Shown: positions 34,454 through 43,694 of the stretch, piece by piece
Layout of the letters: the number at the start of each line of letters is the position of its first letter
Position numbering within the stretch: position 1 is the stretch's first letter
Source of the DNA: Psychrobacter sp. JCM 18900
GTDB taxonomy: Bacteria > Pseudomonadota > Gammaproteobacteria > Pseudomonadales > Moraxellaceae
Reading direction: 5' to 3'
Length of the DNA stretch: 64,000 bases
Assembly (NCBI RefSeq): GCF_904846625.1
Contig: NZ_CAJHBL010000001.1
Span: 434,001 to 498,000, forward strand
The notes under the pieces: model-generated
Told to the model about the DNA's origin: nothing
Seen by the model: the letters and a program-made list of their open reading frames with translations, nothing else
The model's database searches: none
Translations under genes and position numbers: made by a program

Positions 34454-36235
34454 ATGAATCATAATGCCAATCCTGCTGAAAATGATATTCATAATGACCA
34501 AAGCAATTGGTATGCCAAACTGCATCCTATTGGTACTGCTCAGCAAGCCCCTAAACGCAAACGACTGCTCAATTTAAGTATATTTTTTAGAATTTGGCTA
34601 GCCGTTGCACTAGTGCTCGTCATATGCGGCGTGGTCGTGTTTACTCAGTTGTTTGGCTACGTCAAGCCAACCGCGCAGCAGGTTATTGAAGACACGCTTC
34701 TAGACACCAGTAAATTGCTCGCGGCCAGTCTACAGGTGCCGTTATCTACAGGACAGTTATATGACGAGGACTATCAAGCGCAACTTGATGCTGCATTTGT
34801 CGGCATGCCAACGATGGGCGAAACGCTCAGTCCTGTCGATCAAACCAAAAGCTACAGTAGCTTTCGTGTATATGTGACAGACAGTAGCGGCATAGTCATT
34901 TATGACTCATTACCCAAACCTGATAATAATGAAGGGCAAAACTACGGGCGCTGGAACGATGTCTATCTCACGTTAAAAGGACAATACGGCGCAAGAAGCA
35001 CACTGCGAGATTATCAGCGGCGCGATGGTTCGGTCATGTATGTGGCTCAGCCCATCAAAAATCCGTCTGGAGATATCATCGGTGTGGTCAGTGTCGGTAA
35101 GCCTGTCGCTAGCGTATTGCCTTATTTAGATGACACGCGTAACCGCATGCTCATCACTGCACTACTTATCAGTATCGCCGCCCTTATACTGGCAGGTCTA
35201 GTAGCATGGTGGCTTAAGCAGAGCATTACCTTGGTGACTCAATATACCAGTGCATTGGCAGAAGACACCAAAAAGCCCTATTTCTATCTAGGGCATGAGC
35301 TAAATAGCTTGACAGATACTATCGAGACTATGAAGCATCGACTCGAAAACCGTGCTTACGTCACTGATTATGTTCATACGCTCACTCACGAGCTAAAAAG
35401 CCCTTTGACTGCAATACGTGCCAGTAGTGAGCTGTTAGAGGACGATGGATTGGATGGCAATAAACTGGATAATGAAGATCGGCAGATGCTCATTGAGACG
35501 GTAGGTGAGCAAAGCGTAAAGATGCAACAGCTCATCGACCGACTTCTGTTGCTGGCTAAAGTGGAACAACCTACCTTTAAGCTCAATCGGCAATTGACCC
35601 CCCTATTGCCCATATTGCAGAGCCTTATCAAAGATAATTCTGCTAAGCAGCAACAGCAGAACCTCAACCCCATTGATATATACATCGACGATAAACGTGT
35701 GACCACCACCGCAAACTTGCCAGCAGAAATACTGGCATCAACCAGTGTGTATGCTGACCAGTTTTGGTTAATACAGGTACTGCAAAATGTGCTTGATAAT
35801 GCGATACACTTTGCAAATCGTACCGTTGAGATTTCATTGCATAGCACTGCTCGGACCGTCACTATCGATATATGCAATGATGGTAAACTACTACCCGAAT
35901 ATGCTGTCGCAAAAGCATTTGAGCGTTACTTTAGCTTGTCTCATCAAAGCCTACCATCATCTCAAACAACGAATCAAACAGACAGCAATGACCTAAATAC
36001 AGACTCGGTATATCCAACGACTGAGCCGAGGCAGACTGACCATAGTAGTAATACGCTTAAAAAGGGCACGGGCCTTGGTCTAACACTAGTGAAGCAAGTA
36101 ATTGAACATCATGGTGGTCAGGTAGCCATCAATAATGTCCATGCCAATGCTGATAAAGCTACACCTGATAACACTGATACTAGTAAAAACCAGCGTTCTG
36201 GTGTGATGGTTAGTATCACCCTGCCATTGGCCTGA
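34454..36235 (+). CDS. creC: Two-component sensor histidine kinase CreC
   Basis: Membrane histidine kinase, 593 residues (E. coli CreC is about 474). A soluble N-terminal tail precedes TM1 (WLAVALVLVICGVVVF). A periplasmic sensor of about 170 residues with YVTDSSGIVIYDSLP follows, then TM2 (LLISIAALILAGLVAWWL). The H-box TLTHELKSPLTAIRASSELL is a close match to CreC. The N-box reads VLQNVLDNAIHFANR, and the G-box GTGLGLTLVKQVIEHHGGQV. About 40 residues of Ser/Thr/Asn-rich insertion precede the G-box, accounting for the extra length. It forms an operon with creB. Confidence 0.88.
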   Translation: MNHNANPAENDIHNDQSNWYAKLHPIGTAQQAPKRKRLLNLSIFFRIWLAVALVLVICGVVVFTQLFGYVKPTAQQVIEDTLLDTSKLLAASLQVPLSTGQLYDEDYQAQLDAAFVGMPTMGETLSPVDQTKSYSSFRVYVTDSSGIVIYDSLPKPDNNEGQNYGRWNDVYLTLKGQYGARSTLRDYQRRDGSVMYVAQPIKNPSGDIIGVVSVGKPVASVLPYLDDTRNRMLITALLISIAALILAGLVAWWLKQSITLVTQYTSALAEDTKKPYFYLGHELNSLTDTIETMKHRLENRAYVTDYVHTLTHELKSPLTAIRASSELLEDDGLDGNKLDNEDRQMLIETVGEQSVKMQQLIDRLLLLAKVEQPTFKLNRQLTPLLPILQSLIKDNSAKQQQQNLNPIDIYIDDKRVTTTANLPAEILASTSVYADQFWLIQVLQNVLDNAIHFANRTVEISLHSTARTVTIDICNDGKLLPEYAVAKAFERYFSLSHQSLPSSQTTNQTDSNDLNTDSVYPTTEPRQTDHSSNTLKKGTGLGLTLVKQVIEHHGGQVAINNVHANADKATPDNTDTSKNQRSGVMVSITLPLA

Positions 36236-36246
36236 AAATAATAACT

Positions 36247-36353
36247 TATAGTCGATTCAATTTAAGAGTAGTACAAGGCAACCGAGTGCAGATGTATATG
36301 TGATACTTCAAGCGAGGTTAACGCTGTAATACTTTTATAGTGGAATGACTATA
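36247..36353. mobile_element. MITE-like element with 28-bp terminal inverted repeats
   Basis: 107 bases bounded by imperfect inverted repeats: left 36,247-36,274 and right 36,326-36,353 match at 21 of 28 positions, with outer TATAGTC perfect on both ends. The interior (AAGGCAACCGAGTGCAGATG, CTTCAAGCGAGGTTAACG) has no coding capacity. Similar segments are recalled as dispersed intergenic repeats in Psychrobacter, not checked here. Confidence 0.6.
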
Positions 36354-36470
36354 TATGGATTCATCAACTTTCCATCATGACTACACAGGATTTCTACTTC
36401 TTTGTTTTACGATAGTACTAGGATCTGTTGAACCGTCAAATTCGTAAAGTAAATTAGGAGTAAAAAATCT

Positions 36471-36671
36471 ATGTCACATCAATTAAAGGATAACCATCTT
36501 ATCAATAACCTAATCGGCTTTAGCCGTCATCACTGTGCACAGACATTAACGAGCCAAGGCGTCGATAGTATTGAGTTTGGTCATTGGCTAGCGATTCCTA
36601 GTCAGCGGTTGTTATTGGTCTTTCGCCATCAACAGTGTGTCGCTATTGATGAATATCAACTGGCAGCCTAA
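36471..36671 (+). CDS. Small hypothetical protein
   Basis: 66 residues, not recognised. The ATG is preceded by AGGAG eleven bases upstream, a usable though long spacing. The sequence contains several His and Cys (GFSRHHCAQTL, VFRHQQCVAIDEY) and a hydrophobic RLLLVF strand, with no signal peptide. It stands alone between the MITE-like element and aroC. It could be a genuine small cytosolic protein; the call rests mainly on the ribosome site and balanced composition. Confidence 0.45.
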   Translation: MSHQLKDNHLINNLIGFSRHHCAQTLTSQGVDSIEFGHWLAIPSQRLLLVFRHQQCVAIDEYQLAA

Positions 36672-36736
36672 TATCTTGCTCGCTCAATGCATTGATTGTA
36701 TTTAGGTAACACCTGTATTTTACTTGGATATAAGAA

Positions 36737-36784
36737 AGCCCTTTATCATTTCTAGTATTAAACTACTGGAAACAACAAAGGGCT
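36737..36784 (-). terminator. Terminator of aroC
   Basis: Arms AGCCCTTT (36,737-36,744) and AAAGGGCT (36,777-36,784) around a 32-base region, 22 bases past the aroC stop; T-rich on the minus-strand exit side (TTTCTTAT). Confidence 0.6.
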
Positions 36785-36805
36785 GATTACTCTACGACAA
36801 AAATA

Positions 36806-37909
36806 CTAAGTAATCGATTGTACTGGCGGCTTCACATCCGCGTTTTGACCACGGTGACGCAGATAATGATCAAGCACTACAATCGCTAGCATTGCTTCGG
36901 CAATAGGCGTAGCACGCACACCAACGCAAGGATCATGACGACCCTTAGTCAGCATATCGACTGCTTCACCTTGAGTGTTAATGCTCTTGCCAGCAGTAGT
37001 AATACTAGACGTTGGTTTTAGAGCAATACTTACACGGATATCTTGGCCTGATGAGATACCGCCCAAGACACCGCCGGCATGATTGGCTGCAAACCCATCT
37101 GGGGTCAGCTCATCACGAGCGCTATGTCCAAATTGACCTGCTACCGCCATCCCATCACCAATCTCGACGCCTTTGACCGCATTGATACTCATCATCGCAT
37201 GAGCAATATCTGCATCTAAACGATCAAATACTGGCTCACCTAAGCCTACTGGTACACCGCTCGCAATGATATCAAGGCGCGCGCCACAGCTAGTGCCTTC
37301 ACGACGCAAGTTATCAATCAAAGTTTCAAAACGGCCAATCGCTTCTTTGTCTGCACAAAAGAACGGATTGCTATTTACGAATTCCCAGTCAATTTGGCTT
37401 GGGTCTAAGACATTACTATGCTCATTGCCAATCTGAGTCACGTGACCACGAATTTGTACGCCTAGACGTTCTTGCAAGTATTTCTTGGCGATAGCACCAG
37501 CTGCTACACGCATAGCCGTCTCACGCGCTGACGAACGACCGCCACCACGATAGTCACGGAAGCCATATTTCATACTATAAGTATAGTCAGCGTGTCCAGG
37601 ACGGAAAGTATCTTTGATATCGCTATAGTCTTTAGATTTTTGATTGGTATTGCGAATCAATAGACCGATAGACGTACCTGTGGTTTTGCCTTCAAATACG
37701 CCAGAGATAATCTCAACTTCATCAGACTCACGGCGCTGGGTTGAATACTTAGACGTACCCGGTTTGCGACGATCCAAATCTACTTGTAGGTCGTCTGCAG
37801 ATAATGCTAAACCTGGTGGTACGCCATCAACGATGGCCATAAGGCCTGCGCCATGTGACTCACCGCAAGTGGTGACCGTAAAAACCTGCCCAATACTATT
37901 GCCTGCCAT
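36806..37909 (-). CDS. aroC: Chorismate synthase
   Basis: Last step of the shikimate pathway: converts EPSP to chorismate using reduced FMN. 367 residues, the normal size. The N-terminus [20 protein letters not shown] has the family signature [45 protein letters not shown] and [16 protein letters not shown] are all present, and the C-terminal half has [15 protein letters not shown] and [13 protein letters not shown]. The ATG has AAGGA at normal spacing. It is separated from prmB by about 145 bases on the same strand. Confidence 0.97.
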   Translation of the reverse strand: MAGNSIGQVFTVTTCGESHGAGLMAIVDGVPPGLALSADDLQVDLDRRKPGTSKYSTQRRESDEVEIISGVFEGKTTGTSIGLLIRNTNQKSKDYSDIKDTFRPGHADYTYSMKYGFRDYRGGGRSSARETAMRVAAGAIAKKYLQERLGVQIRGHVTQIGNEHSNVLDPSQIDWEFVNSNPFFCADKEAIGRFETLIDNLRREGTSCGARLDIIASGVPVGLGEPVFDRLDADIAHAMMSINAVKGVEIGDGMAVAGQFGHSARDELTPDGFAANHAGGVLGGISSGQDIRVSIALKPTSSITTAGKSINTQGEAVDMLTKGRHDPCVGVRATPIAEAMLAIVVLDHYLRHRGQNADVKPPVQSIT

Positions 37910-38054
37910 AACTGTCCTTAAACAAGTAAACGCTACTGATGACTATGTGACCAATCACTCATGGTTATTGCTTGTGTTGCTTGTCATGAGTGATTGTAGT
38001 TGTTGCTTATAGTTTCGGCTCGTGCAGCCGACGTCTATTTAACCTAATATTTGT

Positions 38055-39227
38055 CTATTGAAGGCTATCTAATAGCTGAACATAAGAGGCAAACAATTGA
38101 CGGTTTGAGACTAGCTCATCATAGGTAATCGCAAAGACACCATGCCCGCCATGTGCAAACTTCAACCAATCAAATTGGATTTCAGGATAGGCTTGTTTTA
38201 GCGCCCATTCGCTGTCACCCACTTCACAGATCAGCAACCCATCTGGGCTAAGGTAATCTGGCGCTTCAAATAAAATACGATGTACCAAATCTAAGCCATC
38301 TTGACCCGCTGCTAGTGCATGCTCAGGCTCATATAAGAACTCAGGCGGCAAATCTGCCATGATAGCAGCGTCTACATACGGCGGATTGGTGACGATAAGC
38401 TCATACTGATTTTCAGCAGGTATCTTGGCAAACAAATCAGACTCGATTACGTTTACTTGATGGCCAAGGTCATGATGATCGACGTTGACCATTGCTACTT
38501 CTAATGCGCCTTTATCGATATCAACGGCATCAACCAACGCATCAACGAAACGAGTAGCAAGCGCGATTGCGATACAGCCAGAGCCGGTACATAAGTCCAA
38601 GATACGCTCAGGCTGCGATAACTGCTTCACATCCAAGCCATGGTCATAAAATACCGCTGACTTTTCGTTCGGACTGACACCCAGTGGTTTGGCCAATTCG
38701 GTAACTTCAAAGTACGGATGGAACTGCTGACGAATCAACTCTGCAATCGGTGAGCGCGGGATAAGAACACGCTCATCAACATAAAAAGGCAAATCGCAAA
38801 AGTACGACAAGTTAATCAAATAACTGAGTGGTTTACGTTCAGCGATACGCTCTTCTAACAGCCCTAGTACCAACTGCTTCTCAGACGTGGTCAGACGACA
38901 GTCTAAAATCTGCTCATTGGCAGACCAATCGAGAGACAAAGAGTGCAAGACAATGGCTGACGCTTCTGCAAACTCATCGGTCGTGCCTTGTGCAACAACG
39001 ACGTCATAGTTACGCAGCTGCGTGACTGAAAAACGAATAAAGTCGCGAATACTGACAAGCTGCTCACGTGCTTCGTTTAGCTCTGCATGTAAGTTAGCAA
39101 ATTCATCGTGCTCACCAAGAAGTCCAGTCTCTAAATCATACTCCATCTCACCGTCTAAGCCCTCAGACTCATCATTGAAGTATTGGTTTTGAAACTCTTC
39201 TGCACTCATTGTTTGGTCTTCTGACAT
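38055..39227 (-). CDS. prmB: 50S ribosomal protein L3 glutamine methyltransferase PrmB
   Basis: N5-glutamine methyltransferase acting on ribosomal protein L3. 390 residues, about 70-80 longer than E. coli PrmB because of an acidic N-terminal extension (roughly residues 1-50, rich in Glu/Asp: FNDESEGLDGEMEYDLETGL). The catalytic core carries LDLCTGSGCIAIALATRF for SAM binding and VTNPPYVDAAIMADLPPEF with the NPPY substrate motif. The preceding region has ERKPLSYLINLSYFCDLPFY and VLIPRSPIAELI, typical of PrmB rather than PrmC. AAGG precedes the ATG. It lies upstream of aroC on the same strand. Confidence 0.95.
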   Translation of the reverse strand: MSEDQTMSAEEFQNQYFNDESEGLDGEMEYDLETGLLGEHDEFANLHAELNEAREQLVSIRDFIRFSVTQLRNYDVVVAQGTTDEFAEASAIVLHSLSLDWSANEQILDCRLTTSEKQLVLGLLEERIAERKPLSYLINLSYFCDLPFYVDERVLIPRSPIAELIRQQFHPYFEVTELAKPLGVSPNEKSAVFYDHGLDVKQLSQPERILDLCTGSGCIAIALATRFVDALVDAVDIDKGALEVAMVNVDHHDLGHQVNVIESDLFAKIPAENQYELIVTNPPYVDAAIMADLPPEFLYEPEHALAAGQDGLDLVHRILFEAPDYLSPDGLLICEVGDSEWALKQAYPEIQFDWLKFAHGGHGVFAITYDELVSNRQLFASYVQLLDSLQ

Positions 39228-39505
39228 ATCGCACCTTGTGGATTAACTGCTAGCGGGTTAAATTGCTTTTTGCTAAAAATCGTTATATTAAATAAAATTC
39301 AGTCATACATTATAGACGTAAACCTCTAGTAGCGCCAATAACTGTCATTTTTACTTGCATAAAAAATAGTGCGAATAATGAACAGTTTGCGTAAGAATCG
39401 AGCACGACGCCATATACACCTTGGTTAAATTATTACCCAACTGTAGCGAATACGTCAGCAGTTGACGTTTGGCAAGTCTTAAATGCAAAAAGATGTGTCA
39501 AAAGT

Positions 39506-39534
39506 TTGCGATGCAATCAAATTATGCGCATAAT
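39506..39534 (+). promoter_or_regulatory. Sigma-70-type promoter of the L,D-transpeptidase gene
   Basis: TTGCGA (39,506-39,511), 17-base spacer, CATAAT (39,529-39,534); 34 bases before the ATG at 39,568. The divergent prmB promoter must lie to the left in the same 340-base gap. Confidence 0.55.
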
Positions 39535-39567
39535 AGCCGCATTAGTAGCAATCACAAGTGACTCAAT

Positions 39568-40971
39568 ATGATGAAAATAAAGCCAATTATTACTGCCATA
39601 TCTATCGCAGCTGTAAGTGCTAGTGTAGCCGCACTTGCTGCACCTGCCGATAGTACTCGCACATTGCCAGTACGCACGGCTGACGCTATGCCAGGTCTTG
39701 CCAAAAAGGTTAGCCTGAATGTGCAAGAGAACCGTAGTCGCTCAGATGGCGCTGCTACTGTACAGTTGAATACAGAGAAAGCGAAACCAGTCGACAGCAT
39801 GAACCAGCTTATCAATAATAAGCAAGAAGCCAATCAAAATGTGCCAGCCCCAGCTGCTGACAATATGAGTGCAGCAGAACTGACGCGTAAAGATGAGCAA
39901 GCTGACCGTAACGATGACATTAGTGAAGGTCAAGCCGTCGCTGCGCCTAGCGACCTATCATCTATCGACTCCTCTGATCCACTCGCTTTTGAGTTGCCAG
40001 AGAGTGAGAAGCGTCAAGACTTTAGCGATGATCCGACCATCAAAAACATCGAAGACAAAGATGGTAAGAAGCATACAACACTGAACTTGTCGAACTATGC
40101 TAAGCAAGTAAACGGTGCTGTCTGGTCACCTAATATGAAAGTCAACTCAGCGATGACGATCAAAATGCAGGCGCTGCTCGATTGGAACCATGCTTCTCCT
40201 GGCCCTATCGATGGTGGTTGGGGCATGAACAGCAAAAAAGCCCTTGTTAACTTCCAAACGATGAAAGGCTTGCCAGCGACTGGTAAAATGGATCAAAAAA
40301 CTTGGAATGCCTTGATTAAAAATATCCCTGCGAACAAACCTGTCCTTGTTACTTACACGTTGACCGCAGACGATATCAATACCAATTTTGCGACCACACC
40401 TTCTGGTTCAGAAGCGAAGTCAAAAATGAAAGGTCTTTATTATCAAGATATCAAAGAGATGCTAGGTGAACGTTTCCATATGGATGTACGTTACTTAGAC
40501 AAACTCAACAAGAATAAAAAGTACGCTGTTGGCGAGACTATCACAGTACTAAATACTCGTGACAAGCTGAACCAACGTATCAATCGCGTGGTTGCCAACA
40601 AAGCCGACAAAACATTGTATGCCTACAATGGTGACAAATTGGTTGCTACTTATCCGACGACCGTTGGTAGTGATGCCACACCATCTCCAAAAGGCACGTT
40701 CAAAATCATCAATAAAGTGAAAATGCCTTGGTATAAATCAACCGTTGGTGAAGGCGCTCAAAAGAAAGTTCATATGATAGCACCAGGACCAAACAACCCA
40801 GTCGGTGTCGTTTGGATGGGATTATCTAAGCCTTCTTACGGTTTACATGGCTCACCAGTACCTGAAGGTATCAGCCGTCAAGGCTCAGCAGGTTGTGTTC
40901 GTTTGACCAACTGGGATGTGTTAGAAGTATATGCCAATATCGAAAATGGCGCGGTTGTCGAACTTCAATAA
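39568..40971 (+). CDS. L,D-transpeptidase with peptidoglycan-binding domain
   Basis: Periplasmic cysteine transpeptidase that makes 3-3 cross-links or anchors proteins in peptidoglycan. 467 residues. The signal peptide (KPIITAISIAAVSASVAALA) is followed by about 130 low-complexity residues rich in Ala/Asp/Ser. A peptidoglycan-binding helical domain spans about residues 195-250 (MQALLDWNHASPGPIDGGWG, ALVNFQTMKGLPATGKMDQK). The YkuD catalytic domain is C-terminal, with GLHGSPVPEG (His near 427) and RQGSAGCVRLTNWD (catalytic Cys near 443). A sigma-70-like promoter lies just upstream and a strong terminator downstream, so it is monocistronic. Confidence 0.92.
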   Translation: MMKIKPIITAISIAAVSASVAALAAPADSTRTLPVRTADAMPGLAKKVSLNVQENRSRSDGAATVQLNTEKAKPVDSMNQLINNKQEANQNVPAPAADNMSAAELTRKDEQADRNDDISEGQAVAAPSDLSSIDSSDPLAFELPESEKRQDFSDDPTIKNIEDKDGKKHTTLNLSNYAKQVNGAVWSPNMKVNSAMTIKMQALLDWNHASPGPIDGGWGMNSKKALVNFQTMKGLPATGKMDQKTWNALIKNIPANKPVLVTYTLTADDINTNFATTPSGSEAKSKMKGLYYQDIKEMLGERFHMDVRYLDKLNKNKKYAVGETITVLNTRDKLNQRINRVVANKADKTLYAYNGDKLVATYPTTVGSDATPSPKGTFKIINKVKMPWYKSTVGEGAQKKVHMIAPGPNNPVGVVWMGLSKPSYGLHGSPVPEGISRQGSAGCVRLTNWDVLEVYANIENGAVVELQ

Positions 40972-41025
40972 ATGGAACTGTATTAAATCTAGCTTCGATG
41001 CTAGTTAGCAGACAGTTTTAATGAT

Positions 41026-41056
41026 AAAAAAGACCTCAATATTGAGGTCTTTTTTT
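41026..41056. terminator. Bidirectional terminator after the L,D-transpeptidase gene
   Basis: AAAAAAGACCTCAAT / ATTGAGGTCTTTTTTT, perfect 15-bp palindrome. It serves the plus-strand gene and possibly the minus-strand small gene at 41,123. Confidence 0.9.
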
Positions 41057-41122
41057 GTTTGTTGATGGGCGGTTCCACTTCACATCGATAACACTGCTTG
41101 TCTTTATGTTTTACTGTTGCCT

Positions 41123-41335
41123 TTATGTCTTATAACCTTCCTCATTCCCAGTAATACTACCAATTTTTTTGGTAAAGAATAACCCTGCAGGTATCGAAGC
41201 TAGAACGCCCAATCCAACCGCTATCTGAATATGCAATATCTCATCGAACCCTGTAATGAGAGCACCAATCATAAAAAGTCCGATAGTCACGGTGGCTGTC
41301 ATTGAGTAGATGACAGAAAATAATGGCCAGTTCAT
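41123..41335 (-). CDS. Small two-helix membrane protein (family misnamed 'CTP synthetase' in some genomes)
   Basis: 70 residues with two hydrophobic segments, roughly 5-27 (FSVIYSMTATVTIGLFMIGA) and 33-54 (LHIQIAVGLGVLASIPAGLF), then a short basic/polar tail (TKKIGSITGNEEGYKT). The pattern resembles a small membrane protein widely labelled CTP synthetase, although real CTP synthase has over 500 residues; no enzymatic function is implied. AAGGA lies eight bases before the ATG. It has no operon partner. Confidence 0.72.
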   Translation of the reverse strand: MNWPLFSVIYSMTATVTIGLFMIGALITGFDEILHIQIAVGLGVLASIPAGLFFTKKIGSITGNEEGYKT

Positions 41336-41611
41336 AAGTTATTCCTTATCTTTATTGTGGATATAATATATTTAACCTTAATTCCACAAAAAAAGTAAGT
41401 ATTTATCGTGAACCCTTGTAGCATCTATATTGAATGACTTTAGAATAAAAACCATGCTACTATTAAGGTTTTAGACTTAAGCATAGGAAACATCAGTTCT
41501 TACTTCCATCTTCTTTCTACTCTTTTTTACAATTTTCAAGAATCCCCTATATCTTTATCTATTTATCATTACAATAATGACTTTCTTTATCTACTAAGAA
41601 CGCTATCTGCT

Positions 41612-43351
41612 ATGTCCTCATCTGAAAAAAATACTGCGCCTAACTCAGTGGATCAAAACGATCCATCAGCCACTACTGACGCTTCTCACAATCAAGATGC
41701 GACAATTGACCCAGTAGTTGATGATGCCGCTGTAGACAATGATGAAAGCAAAGACAATCAACACAAGCAATCGACTGATACAGATGGCGAAATAGACACT
41801 GAATGTGCGCAGCCACCTGACGCTGAGATAACCATGGAAACTATCAGTGACGATGTGGTCGTAGCAACCTTAGAATCGACAGAACCTGAGTCACAATCAA
41901 ATACTGAAGCGTCTAAGGTTGCAGAATCAGAGTCTATAGAAGCGAAAGAGAAGTCCGATTTCTTCCAGTCGGATATGGCAAATACAACAGAAAAAAGTAC
42001 TCAAGATGATAGTGATGCTGAAGTAACGTTAGAAGCAGAAGACAACTATGTTGATGCCCCTGCTGATGACACAGACATCGCAGCACAGTCATCAGATAAC
42101 AAAACAGCCACTCAACAAAAGACAAAAAATGCATCTAGTCGCAATAATGACCATCAAAATAATGACTCAGAAGATAAAAGCCAAAATAAAGACACCGATG
42201 TAGAAGACAGCGACGCTCAAAAGTCTCAAGGTGAAAGTGACGAAGATGAGGTTCAAGAGGAAAAAGAAGCCAAACTTGAGTCTTACAAGCAATTTGTCGC
42301 CGAACAATTTAGTAATCAAAAAGTAGATTACCCAGAAGTACGGGTTAGGATTGAGGCAAACGCCCTGCCTAGCAAGATGTACTTCATCATGAACATTTTG
42401 TCTGCCATCATTGCCAGTTATGGTCTAGTGACCAATTCAGCAGCCGTGGTCATCGGAGCGATGTTGGTTGCGATGATGCTAGGCCCTATCACGGGTATAG
42501 CGCTAGCGATTATCGATCACCGTATGCCACTGCTACGTAAGTCGCTCTTTACCGTCATCATCGGTGTCTCATTAGTGGTGCTGGTCGGCTTTATTGTTGG
42601 TTGGCTACATAAGGATCAACCGCTAACGGCAGAAATCCTATCACGTACCCAGCCTACTTCCATGGATTTAATGATTGCCTTAGCTGGCGGTACGGCTGGC
42701 GCGTACGCGATGGTATCCCCGCATCTCTCGGTTGCTGTTGTTGGCGTTGCGGTTGCCACAGCTTTGGTACCACCACTGGCAGCTAGTGGTATCTTGCTCG
42801 CTAATGGCGAGATGCAGCTTGGGCTTGGTGCGCTGTTATTGGCAGCGACCAACATTCTTGCTATTCAGTTTACCAATGCGCTGGTATTGTGGGTCTTAGG
42901 GTTTCGTCGTTTGGTCGATGACGACTATAAATCCAATACTTATCTGACTTTTTTGCAGCGCAATGCCGTGACTTTATTATTGTTAGGTGGCTTGGGTACT
43001 TATTTGACCATCAACCTACAGACCAACGCCAAGCAGCAAGTATTTGAAAGTAGTGTAAAAGAAGCCATCAACAACTACTTTATCGATCAAGGCAATGTAT
43101 TGACCAATACGCAGTTTGATACCTCAGAAGAGAACCAAGTGGTGCGGGCAATCGTACGTGGAGAGACTTTACCGAGCTCATACGATGTTCGCCAGATTGA
43201 AACGTTCATTACTAATGATATGGCAGAGAATTTCCCTGAATACTTGCCCATCAAGCTCCAACTGCGCTATCTACCCGTACAAGTGATTGAGTCCAATCCA
43301 ACCACACAAGACAAACTGGATGAAACCGATGCGGCGATTTTGACCAATTAA
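41612..43351 (+). CDS. DUF389 (TIGR00341-type) membrane protein with long acidic N-terminus
   Basis: 579 residues. The first about 215 residues are low complexity and very acidic (Asp, Glu, Ser, Gln, Asn, Thr), probably disordered. The DUF389 domain starts near RVRIEANALPSKMYFIMNIL. About six membrane segments follow, including NSAAVVIGAMLVAMMLGPIT and GGTAGAYAMVSPHLSVAVVG. The C-terminal 110 residues are soluble. The family role is unknown. No clear ribosome site precedes the ATG. The acidic tail is much longer than in typical members and may serve as a cytoplasmic binding region. Confidence 0.85.
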   Translation: MSSSEKNTAPNSVDQNDPSATTDASHNQDATIDPVVDDAAVDNDESKDNQHKQSTDTDGEIDTECAQPPDAEITMETISDDVVVATLESTEPESQSNTEASKVAESESIEAKEKSDFFQSDMANTTEKSTQDDSDAEVTLEAEDNYVDAPADDTDIAAQSSDNKTATQQKTKNASSRNNDHQNNDSEDKSQNKDTDVEDSDAQKSQGESDEDEVQEEKEAKLESYKQFVAEQFSNQKVDYPEVRVRIEANALPSKMYFIMNILSAIIASYGLVTNSAAVVIGAMLVAMMLGPITGIALAIIDHRMPLLRKSLFTVIIGVSLVVLVGFIVGWLHKDQPLTAEILSRTQPTSMDLMIALAGGTAGAYAMVSPHLSVAVVGVAVATALVPPLAASGILLANGEMQLGLGALLLAATNILAIQFTNALVLWVLGFRRLVDDDYKSNTYLTFLQRNAVTLLLLGGLGTYLTINLQTNAKQQVFESSVKEAINNYFIDQGNVLTNTQFDTSEENQVVRAIVRGETLPSSYDVRQIETFITNDMAENFPEYLPIKLQLRYLPVQVIESNPTTQDKLDETDAAILTN

Positions 43352-43694
43352 TGCTTAGGGCGTGTCCTCAATTAGCACATTGACACATTTAGTGGCCTTA
43401 AAATGGCCAGCTCATCACTGAATCCTTACTATCCATATGATTGTTTACACCTCACAAATTAAATATACAGAAACAGCAAGCTTTTTAACTAAATGTATAG
43501 GCTGTACTTGATGGCTGACTTCTATCGAATACCGTGTTAGTATCTAGGCTTTTTTTTAAAGCCTTACTGCCATGATTTTGTTATCTGACACTCAATCACT
43601 TGGCAATAAAACATCGGATCTTATATTTCGCGCTACAACAATTAAGGCAAGTTAGCCTAACAAATCTAAACTTCAGGGATAGGAGTACATAATA
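43352..43694. other. Intergenic region without a supportable gene
   Basis: Contains a short hairpin AGGCTTT-TTTT-AAAGCCT (about 43,547-43,564) that could be part of a terminator for the DUF389 gene. Nothing else noted. Confidence 0.4.

Noticed and set aside
43352..43400. Insertion-sequence end (GGGCGTGTCCTCAATTAG)
   Set aside because: Looks like some IS ends, but there is no matching partner repeat or transposase fragment nearby.
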